From NCBI GenBank assembly GCA_965368175.1, contig CBDULX010000129.1:1-8864 (forward strand): a DNA stretch of 8,864 bases, read 5' to 3'. Source of the stretch: CBDULX01 sp965368175 (GTDB lineage: Bacteria; Pseudomonadota; Gammaproteobacteria; SZUA-229). A program made the position numbers and the translations under genes. Shown here piece after piece: positions 1-4,492 of this stretch; positions within the stretch are counted from its first letter, which is position 1, and every line of letters starts with the position of its first letter. The notes beneath the pieces were generated by a model. That model made no database searches and was not told the DNA's origin. It was given only the letters and a program-made list of their open reading frames with translations.

Positions 1-235
1 GGCTGGCGGTGGTGGTGAGAAGTTTAAAGCCTTTATAGTTCACACTTTTTAACACATTATTTTCGAACTCGTGTCTGGTCTGTGCCGCCCAGTCTTCATA
101 ACCAATATTTTCGAAGCCCGGTACACCCTGCAGGCTGACTTTTCTGGAAATGAGGGCCATATGTGCCGCATGATCCTTGTTGTTGGCGGTGGTGGTGGCA
201 TTTTCCAGCCATTGTTTGGCGATTGCTTCAGACAT
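1..235 (-). CDS. NTF2/SnoaL-like protein, C-terminus cut by the window edge
   Basis: The reverse strand is open from an ATG at 235-233 to the left edge, giving the first 78 residues (MSEAIAKQWLENAT...). The next in-frame bases continue past the window, so the C-terminal part is missing. The start is preceded by a weak purine stretch (GGAAA, six bases upstream). The visible part begins with a helix (AKQWLENATTTANNKDHAA), then residues such as ISRKVSLQGVPG, a W at residue 49 and the run VNYKGFKLL. This resembles the opening helices and first strand of nuclear-transport-factor-2/SnoaL-like proteins, which are small cone-shaped folds used as enzymes or ligand-binding proteins. I have no conserved active site to point to, so the family call rests on overall pattern only and no reaction can be named. 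It is transcribed away from the genes to its right. Confidence 0.55.
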   Translation of the reverse strand, partial: MSEAIAKQWLENATTTANNKDHAAHMALISRKVSLQGVPGFENIGYEDWAAQTRHEFENNVLKSVNYKGFKLLTTTAS

Positions 236-334
236 AGGTGTTTCCAGTTAAGGGCTGATTTGGAGCCTATAATGCCAGTACTCTGGGGTATTGGCTAGCT
301 GTAACAGGTGTAAAAGTATTAGTGCTTAAGCAAA

Positions 335-361
335 TTGATAATTGAACTGCTAAGCTATGTT
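335..361 (+). promoter_or_regulatory. Possible sigma-70 promoter for the exported phosphodiesterase-like gene
   Basis: TTGATA (335-340) and TATGTT (356-361) resemble -35 and -10 boxes, but the spacer is only 15 bases and several other weak pairs exist nearby (for example TATAGT at 385-390). The rest of 236-485 is A+T-rich with no gene I can support. A weak call that marks the most likely zone rather than an exact site. Confidence 0.2.
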
Positions 362-485
362 CTGTTATTAGACTGGATTTGGTTGTATAGTGTACGATCT
401 GTTCTATTCTATTTGTGTGCCTCGATTACAGGAATCTGATTTACCTGGGTTCCTTAGATTCTTATTTCCTGAGATTTTTTCTGTT

Positions 486-1397
486 ATGTCTAAACGTGCT
501 TCTGGGTATTTCTTTTTTATATCGCTGCTTATTGCCATTAATGGCTGTGTCATTATTCCTGCACAAGTTCAACTGGTGGATATGGACGTAGATATGGGCC
601 TGTTACAGGTACAGGCTAATTGTATTCATGGTAACAGACCCGGTAATATCAAGGTGGGCGCGCATTCAGATTCAACCCTTGATGCTAATCATATATCGCT
701 GCTCAACTGGAACATTTATAAAGGCCAGCGTGATAACTGGGCAAGTGATTTCAAAAAATTCATCAAGCAGCAGGACATCATTGTATTACAGGAAGCGCTG
801 CTTAAAAAAGAGCTTGATTATGCATTAAACGGGCAACGCCTGAACTGGAGCCTGAATACTGCATTCTATTACGATGATGTTGAAGCAGGTGTGTTAACGG
901 CATCCAAAGTCAGGGCATTGCGCAGCTGTGGTTTACGTGCAGAAGAACCCCTGATAAAAATTCCTAAAACAATGTTAGTTAGTGAGTATCGTTTATCGAA
1001 CGGTGAGCAGAACCTTCTTGTAGCTAATATACATGCTATTAACTTTACCCTGGGCACCGAGGCCTATGGGCAGCAGATAGCATCGTTAACGAATGCTATT
1101 CGGCATCACACGGGGCCACTTATTGTGGCGGGGGATTTTAATACCTGGAGTGATAGTCGAATGGAAATAGTTAATGATATGGCCGAACTTTTATTACTCA
1201 CAGCGGTCATTTACAAAAGCCATAATCGTCTGACGGTATTTGGTAATCCACTGGACCACGTTTTTTACCGAGGCCTGGAGTTAATTAAAGAAGAGACCCA
1301 TAGTGTTGACTCATCTGATCATAATCCGATCAGTGTTATCTTTAGAGTTCCATCGTCACTGCTTGCCGAGATTAAGGAACCTCGGATCAAGTTGTGA
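486..1397 (+). CDS. Endonuclease/exonuclease/phosphatase (EEP) family protein, exported, possible lipoprotein
   Basis: A 303-residue protein of the EEP (DNase I-like, Mg-dependent phosphodiesterase) superfamily, resembling the YafD-type branch. The catalytic signatures are all present and in order: L-N-W-N-I-Y-K-G (Asn76), Q-D-I-I-V-L-Q-E (metal-binding Glu103), N-I-H-A-I-N (183 His), G-D-F-N-T-W (Asp217/Asn219), L-D-H (257-258) and S-S-D-H-N-P (Asp278/His279). It is therefore probably an active hydrolase, but the fold covers nucleases, lipid phosphatases and sphingomyelinases, so the substrate is unknown. I chose ATG 486 because it places a basic start (MSKR) and a hydrophobic stretch at residues 8-20 as an N-terminal export signal. 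The frame is open upstream to a GTG at 390, which would bury that signal. I-N-G-C (Cys21) is an imperfect lipobox, with Asn unusual at -2. The gene is A+T-rich and is followed 52 bases on by another exported protein. Confidence 0.85.
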   Translation: MSKRASGYFFFISLLIAINGCVIIPAQVQLVDMDVDMGLLQVQANCIHGNRPGNIKVGAHSDSTLDANHISLLNWNIYKGQRDNWASDFKKFIKQQDIIVLQEALLKKELDYALNGQRLNWSLNTAFYYDDVEAGVLTASKVRALRSCGLRAEEPLIKIPKTMLVSEYRLSNGEQNLLVANIHAINFTLGTEAYGQQIASLTNAIRHHTGPLIVAGDFNTWSDSRMEIVNDMAELLLLTAVIYKSHNRLTVFGNPLDHVFYRGLELIKEETHSVDSSDHNPISVIFRVPSSLLAEIKEPRIKL

Positions 1398-1445
1398 TTG
1401 TTTTATACTGGCTAAACTCAACCAGACTTAATCAGAGGTTCCTTA
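1373..1445 (+). promoter_or_regulatory. Inverted repeat pairing the end of the EEP gene with the next gene's ribosome binding site
   Basis: TAAGGAACCTC (1373-1383) and GAGGTTCCTTA (1435-1445) are perfect 11-bp reverse complements around a 51-base loop. The left arm lies inside the last codons of the EEP gene (stop 1395-1397). The right arm contains the GAGG that serves as Shine-Dalgarno for the gene starting at 1450. In mRNA this could hide that site unless a ribosome finishing the upstream gene opens the stem. The sequence pairing is seen directly; the regulatory role is inference. Confidence 0.4.
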
Positions 1446-1449
1446 GTTT

Positions 1450-1812
1450 ATGAAATACAGACAAAGTATTATATTTTTAATGTTATGGTTATCGGTTTTT
1501 ACCATTAATGCAGCGCCTGTTAAGGCTGATACCACATCTGAAATACAGTATCTGTTGTCTTTTATAGATCAGTCCAGCTGTATATTTATACGTAATGGAA
1601 CAGAGTATGTTGCTCAGGATGCGCGCAAGCATATTGAAAAAAAGTATAATTATCTCAAATCCCGATTAAATTCTGCGGATGATTTTATTGAACAGGCGGC
1701 AAGTAAAAGCAGCTTCTCGGGTGAGGCTTATAAAGTGAAATGCGGCGAACAGTATCTTAGTACTGAGCAATGGTTGATAGCGGCTTTAAAAGACTACCGA
1801 TTGGCTGAATGA
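1450..1812 (+). CDS. DUF5329 family protein, small and secreted
   Basis: A 120-residue protein with an N-terminal signal peptide: basic start (MKYRQ), hydrophobic core at residues 7-19, likely cleavage near N-A-A (20-22) or V-K-A (24-26). The mature part shows the pattern I associate with DUF5329: E-I-Q-Y-L-L-S-F-I, then S-S-C-I-F-I-R-N-G (42-50), an A-x-x-H-I-x-x-K helix (58-64), A-D-D-F-I (76-80) and S-S-F-S-G-E-A-Y (87-94). The function of this family is unknown to me. Two cysteines (44 and 98) could form a disulfide in the periplasm. The Shine-Dalgarno GAGG (1435-1438) sits 11 bases before the ATG, rather far, and lies inside an inverted repeat reaching back into the preceding EEP gene. 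Co-transcription with that gene is likely. The gene is notably A+T-rich, and it converges on the regulator gene 34 bases downstream with no clear terminator between them. Confidence 0.75.
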   Translation: MKYRQSIIFLMLWLSVFTINAAPVKADTTSEIQYLLSFIDQSSCIFIRNGTEYVAQDARKHIEKKYNYLKSRLNSADDFIEQAASKSSFSGEAYKVKCGEQYLSTEQWLIAALKDYRLAE

Positions 1813-1846
1813 GTTATAGAGTTTGATTGAGTTAAAGCAACAGCTG

Positions 1847-2527
1847 TCATGACTGGCATTCTATCGATAGATAATCCTGTAATGTTCTGCCTTCTAGTAA
1901 CTCAAACGTTTGATTATTCTGTTTACACTGTGTCATACGGTCGAGTCGAAAATGACGAAACGTATTACGCAGTTCACACCAGCCAACCAGCGTCCAGACT
2001 TTCCCCCAGTAAAACAGGCCGAGTGGCTGTACCCTTCGGATAGAAGCCTGTCCATCTTCGCGAGTATAACTAAAGTCAATTTTGTGTTGTTGTTTAATGG
2101 CCTGACGCACTACCTGTAGTTGTTCTCCGGCCTGTCCCTCCATTGGGAAGTCCGGTACGATCATGTCCTGTCGTTCCAGTTGTGGTTTTAATTTTTCCGG
2201 GATGACGTGTTCTATTTTTTGCAGCGCCTGATGCGCAGCACGGGCCAGTCCTTTATCGGTCCAGGCCCGCACCATACGTGCGCCCAGTAATAATGCTTCG
2301 ATTTCTTCTTCATTAAACATCAGCGGTGGCAGCTGAAAACCGGTCAGCAGGCGATAACCCCGCCCAGCTTCCCCGGTAATCGGTACACCGGATAGACTTA
2401 AGTCCTGAATATCCCGGTAAATAGTGCGTTCGGAAACTTCGAGTTCTACAGCCAGCTCGCGGGCAGTTACAACACGTTCATGATGCAGGTTCTGTATAAT
2501 CTGAAACAGTCGATCTGCACGCCTCAT
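1847..2527 (-). CDS. YafY-type transcriptional regulator (HTH + WYL domain)
   Basis: A 226-residue DNA-binding regulator. Residues 1-60 form a DeoR-like winged helix-turn-helix: M-R-R-A-D-R-L-F-Q-I-I at the start, T-A-R-E-L-A-x-x-L-E-V-S-E-R-T-I-Y-R-D-I as the HTH (21-40), and the wing G-E-A-G-R-G-Y-R-L (52-60). Residues about 138-200 form a WYL domain (V-Q-P-L-G-L-F-Y-W-G-K-V-W-T-L, then R-H-F-R-L-D-R-M), thought to sense a ligand. The name-giving triplet reads W-T-L here (178-180), as I recall for YafY relatives. I chose ATG 2527 rather than the in-frame ATG at 2557: 2527 gives the canonical family start and overlaps the upstream gene's stop as ATGA, implying translational coupling. It is the last gene of the VOC-DUF2461-regulator operon. 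It may control that operon through the palindrome at 3655-3688 (inference). Confidence 0.92.
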   Translation of the reverse strand: MRRADRLFQIIQNLHHERVVTARELAVELEVSERTIYRDIQDLSLSGVPITGEAGRGYRLLTGFQLPPLMFNEEEIEALLLGARMVRAWTDKGLARAAHQALQKIEHVIPEKLKPQLERQDMIVPDFPMEGQAGEQLQVVRQAIKQQHKIDFSYTREDGQASIRRVQPLGLFYWGKVWTLVGWCELRNTFRHFRLDRMTQCKQNNQTFELLEGRTLQDYLSIECQS

Positions 2528-3216
2528 TCCTGGTACCGCAACCCCAGCGCCTGACATAAATACTGCATGTAGGTGTCTGCTGCCCTGAAACGATCCATGA
2601 CCTGTTTTTTAAATTGGGTGGTCGACACACTATCGACATCCAGTGCGGATATAGCAATGAAATCCTTGCGCTTGAGATCTTCGATCAGTGGATGGTTCTT
2701 GTCATAACCACGGGGTGGACGGATGAGTGATTCGCCACTGAGTTCGAAATATTTTTTAAAGGGTTTAGTTTGAACAACGGACTGCCATTGTTCACTCTTT
2801 TCACAAATTCGGTCACGGATCTTGCCCAGTGTAACTGAATCCGGTCGCCAGATTCCAACGCCAACAAAACATTCGTCGGGTTCGATGTGCACATAAAAGC
2901 CGGGGGCATGTACATCTTTACCTTGCTCATGGCGGAACTGGATACCGATGTTGGTTTTATAAGGTCGCTTGTCTTTGCCAAAACGTACATCCCGATAAAT
3001 ACGCATTAAAGACCCTCCCACTTTTCTGGGCTGAGCCAGAAAATGGGAGGAAAGTGCTGGCAGTTCAGCAGCCATATCGGTAATAAACTGCAAGGCCGGT
3101 GTGCGAACCGTTTCTTCATACACCGACTTGTTCATTTCGAACCAGTCACGATTATTGTTTTTCGCCAGTGTGCGTAAAAACATGATGCTTTGTGGTGTGA
3201 AGTATGGGTTCGCCAT
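2524..3216 (-). CDS. DUF2461 (TIGR02453) family protein
   Basis: A 230-residue protein of normal length for this family of unknown function. Recognisable blocks are the N-terminal N-N-R-D-W-F (21-26), the basic signature R-I-Y-R-D-V-R-F-G-K-D-K-R-P-Y-K (72-87), which is the family hallmark, and the strand region G-F-Y-V-H-I-E-P-D-E (106-115) ending in G-I-W-R-P (121-125). No signal peptide or membrane segment is visible, so it is probably cytosolic. The ATG at 3216-3214 follows AGGG at a spacing of nine bases, and that Shine-Dalgarno overlaps the end of the VOC gene. The stop overlaps the regulator's ATG by four bases. The family is often seen as a single gene; being sandwiched between a VOC protein and a YafY regulator suggests a shared regulon here, but says nothing about its reaction. 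Confidence 0.9.
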   Translation of the reverse strand: MANPYFTPQSIMFLRTLAKNNNRDWFEMNKSVYEETVRTPALQFITDMAAELPALSSHFLAQPRKVGGSLMRIYRDVRFGKDKRPYKTNIGIQFRHEQGKDVHAPGFYVHIEPDECFVGVGIWRPDSVTLGKIRDRICEKSEQWQSVVQTKPFKKYFELSGESLIRPPRGYDKNHPLIEDLKRKDFIAISALDVDSVSTTQFKKQVMDRFRAADTYMQYLCQALGLRYQE

Positions 3217-3221
3217 GGCAT

Positions 3222-3614
3222 CTATCCCTGATTGGTGTAGGTAATCAGGGTGAGCATAGCACCTTGTGGATCACTGATCACCGAGAAACGACCCACATTG
3301 GGAATATCCCGCGCGGGCATAAGGATTTTACCTCCCAGTTGTTCTGCTCTGGCAGCCTGTTTATCCACATCATCGACAGTGACATAGCCTCCCCAGGCAG
3401 TTGGTGCGCCCTGTGCGTCTGGTGGTATTTCCATGATGCCAGCGATTTCCTGGTCACCCACTTTAGCCATGGTGTAATCCATGTCGGGGGTTTTTTCATC
3501 GTGCATATCCCAGTTGAATAATTTGCCATAAAAAGACTTTGCCGCGGCTACATCCGTGGTCATTAATTCGTTCCAGCTAAAGGCGCCATGTTGTTTCATT
3601 GCTTGTTGATCCAT
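3222..3614 (-). CDS. VOC family protein (glyoxalase/bleomycin-resistance fold)
   Basis: A 130-residue single-module vicinal-oxygen-chelate protein. The two beta-alpha-beta-beta-beta repeats are visible: H-G-A-F-S-W-N-E-L-M-T-T-D (9-21) with the helix A-A-A-K-S-F-Y-G-K-L-F-N-W (23-35), then G-G-Y-V-T-V-D-D-V-D (75-84) with helix A-A-R-A-E-Q-L-G-G-K-I (87-97). The C-terminal strand G-R-F-S-V-I-S-D-P-Q-G-A (108-119) is typical. Members include lyases, dioxygenases and drug-binding proteins; I cannot assign a substrate, and with one module it would act as a dimer if catalytic. I chose ATG 3614 because GGGAG (3625-3621) sits six bases upstream; the in-frame ATG at 3650 has no such site. It is the first gene of the operon, five bases from the DUF2461 gene, and is probably driven from the 3641-3669 region beside a palindrome. 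Confidence 0.9.
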   Translation of the reverse strand: MDQQAMKQHGAFSWNELMTTDVAAAKSFYGKLFNWDMHDEKTPDMDYTMAKVGDQEIAGIMEIPPDAQGAPTAWGGYVTVDDVDKQAARAEQLGGKILMPARDIPNVGRFSVISDPQGAMLTLITYTNQG

Positions 3615-3640
3615 TTTTATCTCCCGTTGGTGGAATGGAG

Positions 3641-3669
3641 ATAACACCATAGCAGGTCACTACTGACAG
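3641..3669 (-). promoter_or_regulatory. Possible sigma-70 promoter of the VOC-DUF2461-regulator operon
   Basis: On the minus strand CTGTCA (3669-3664) and TGTTAT (3646-3641) are spaced by 17 bases, each matching four of six consensus positions. Transcription would begin near 3634, about 20 bases before the start codon. The -35 box would lie inside the 3655-3688 palindrome, the usual place for a repressor operator. The palindrome is solid; the promoter itself is a guess. Confidence 0.28.
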
Positions 3670-3688
3670 CGTTATGTCAGTAGTGACC
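3655..3688. promoter_or_regulatory. Perfect 14-bp-arm palindrome, likely operator
   Basis: GGTCACTACTGACA (3655-3668) and TGTCAGTAGTGACC (3675-3688) are exact reverse complements around the six-base spacer GCGTTA. The site begins 41 bases upstream of the VOC start codon. There is no T-run on either side and no gene ends into it, so a terminator is unlikely. A dimeric repressor or activator binding site is the best reading. The YafY-type regulator at the end of the operon is the obvious candidate binder, but nothing in the sequence proves it. A folded leader structure is the alternative. Confidence 0.6.
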
Positions 3689-3711
3689 AGGACGTCTGGA
3701 TATTTTTAATA

Positions 3712-3763
3712 AAATACAAAAGTGACGACGTAATTTAAAATGGCTAAAGATATTTTTGTATTT
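3712..3763. repeat. A+T-rich inverted repeat, 10-bp perfect arms
   Basis: AAATACAAAA (3712-3721) and TTTTGTATTT (3754-3763) are exact reverse complements with a 32-base spacer. It lies between the two divergent operons. Low sequence complexity makes a chance match more likely than for the neighbouring GC-balanced palindrome. It may be a second regulator site or have no function. Confidence 0.35.
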
Positions 3764-3920
3764 CAATCGCGATAAATAACCCGGTTGTTATGACGGTATC
3801 CAGGGACAGGTCGGTTCATAAAAGTTAAGAAAGTTAATGAAAATATTTGGAGCTGGAAAACGTAATGGTTTTAGTTAGTTTTATAAAAATATAAGCAGTG
3901 CTTTATATTCTAAAATGACT

Positions 3921-3949
3921 TTTTCACAAACTCTGTAAAACACTATCCT
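3921..3949 (+). promoter_or_regulatory. Possible sigma-70 promoter of the molybdenum hydroxylase operon
   Basis: TTTTCA (3921-3926) and TATCCT (3944-3949) are spaced by 17 bases, each matching four of six consensus positions, with A+T-rich DNA upstream. This would start transcription near 3956, leaving a leader of about 60 bases. Other weak -10-like boxes (TATATT near 3904) are also possible. Confidence 0.25.
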
Positions 3950-3987
3950 AAAGCACACATGTTTATGATAGCCTCTGTGCTTTCAGG
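3947..3987 (+). promoter_or_regulatory. Inverted repeat ahead of the molybdenum hydroxylase operon
   Basis: AAAGCACA (3950-3957) pairs exactly with TGTGCTTT (3976-3983). The flanking CCT (3947-3949) and AGG (3985-3987) extend the stem to 11 pairs with C3984 bulged; the loop is 18 bases. It lies 31 bases before the first start codon. If transcription starts farther upstream it could be an RNA leader hairpin. If it starts near 3956, as the proposed promoter implies, it would be an operator over the start site. It is too small for the known Moco riboswitch class. Confidence 0.4.
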
Positions 3988-4017
3988 TATTTCAACTCCA
4001 CAAACAGGAGGCCAATC

Positions 4018-4491
4018 ATGTTGCATCTCAATGTTAACGGACAAAGCCATGAGCTGACGATGGAACCCGATACTCCCTTGCTCTGGGCCCTGCGTGATGG
4101 CCTGAAACTCACAGGTACCAAGTTTGGTTGCGGCATTGCGGTTTGTGGCAGCTGTGTGGTGCTGGTGGATGGCAAACCGGTGCGCAGTTGCGTGACGCCG
4201 GTGTCTGCGGTGACCGGTAAAAACATTACCACCATCGAAGGTCTGTCCAGCGATAGTTCGCACCCGGTGCAACAGGCCTGGGTCGCTGAAGAGGTTCCGC
4301 AATGTGGTTACTGCCAGTCAGGTCAGATCCTGACCGCAGCGGCCCTGCTTGATCGTAACCCCAGGCCAACGGAAGCGGAGATTGAGGCGGCCATGAGCGA
4401 TGTATTGTGTCGCTGTGGTACCTATCCGCGAATTCGCACCGCGGTAAATAAGGCCATAGCGTTGGCCGCAGAAAAAGCTAAGGGGGTGTGA
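4018..4491 (+). CDS. [2Fe-2S] small subunit of an IorA/CoxS-type molybdenum hydroxylase
   Basis: This 157-residue electron-transfer subunit carries the two iron-sulfur clusters of the xanthine oxidase family. The plant-ferredoxin-type cluster is bound by Cys38, Cys43, Cys46 (G-C-G-I-A-V-C-G-S-C) and Cys58. The helical second domain binds the other with Cys96, Cys99 (Q-C-G-Y-C-Q-S-G-Q) and Cys131, Cys133 (C-R-C-G-T-Y). All eight ligands are present. The short length, with the mature-like start M-L-H-L-N-V-N-G and no signal peptide, matches IorA (isoquinoline 1-oxidoreductase alpha) better than small subunits that carry their own Tat signal. AGGAGG (4006-4011) sits six bases before the ATG, a strong start. 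The next gene, the catalytic subunit, begins one base after this stop, so equal production is expected. Electrons would pass from Mo through both clusters to an acceptor not encoded in this window. Confidence 0.95.
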   Translation: MLHLNVNGQSHELTMEPDTPLLWALRDGLKLTGTKFGCGIAVCGSCVVLVDGKPVRSCVTPVSAVTGKNITTIEGLSSDSSHPVQQAWVAEEVPQCGYCQSGQILTAAALLDRNPRPTEAEIEAAMSDVLCRCGTYPRIRTAVNKAIALAAEKAKGV

Positions 4492-4492
4492 C

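Larger units (their letters stand above)
3615..4017. other. Divergent intergenic control region
   Basis: These 403 bases separate the minus-strand VOC operon from the plus-strand molybdenum hydroxylase operon. The middle is strongly A+T-rich and contains only trivial ORFs (11-12 codons, for example from 3740 and 3790) without ribosome binding sites, so I see no gene. It holds three inverted repeats (3655-3688, 3712-3763, 3947-3987) and a tandem AAAGTTAA pair at 3821-3828 and 3830-3837, nine bases apart start to start. It must carry the promoters of both operons. Confidence 0.7.

Noticed and set aside
4..197. Repeated GGCGGTGGTGGTG at 5-17 and 185-197
   Set aside because: Both copies are the complement of Ala/Thr codon runs (ACC repeats) inside one coding sequence; chance or codon-level repetition is enough.
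71..298. Plus-strand open frame of 75 codons at the left edge
   Set aside because: It is antisense to the NTF2/SnoaL-like start, which has a better protein pattern; the Gly-rich run simply mirrors Thr codons.
390..485. GTG start at 390 extending the EEP protein by 32 residues
   Set aside because: It would place 32 extra residues before the export signal (basic start, hydrophobic stretch) that begins at ATG 486, and no good ribosome binding site supports it.
448..1446. Direct repeat GGTTCCTTAG at 448-457 and 1437-1446
   Set aside because: Ten bases recurring once across about a kilobase is weak, and the copies sit at different distances from the start codons.
3655..3688. Palindrome read as a transcription terminator
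   Set aside because: No T-run follows on either strand and it lies upstream of both divergent operons, so there is no transcript for it to end.
3947..3987. Molybdenum cofactor riboswitch in the leader of the hydroxylase operon
   Set aside because: Only one simple stem is visible; the known Moco riboswitch is much longer and multi-stemmed, and the available leader is short.
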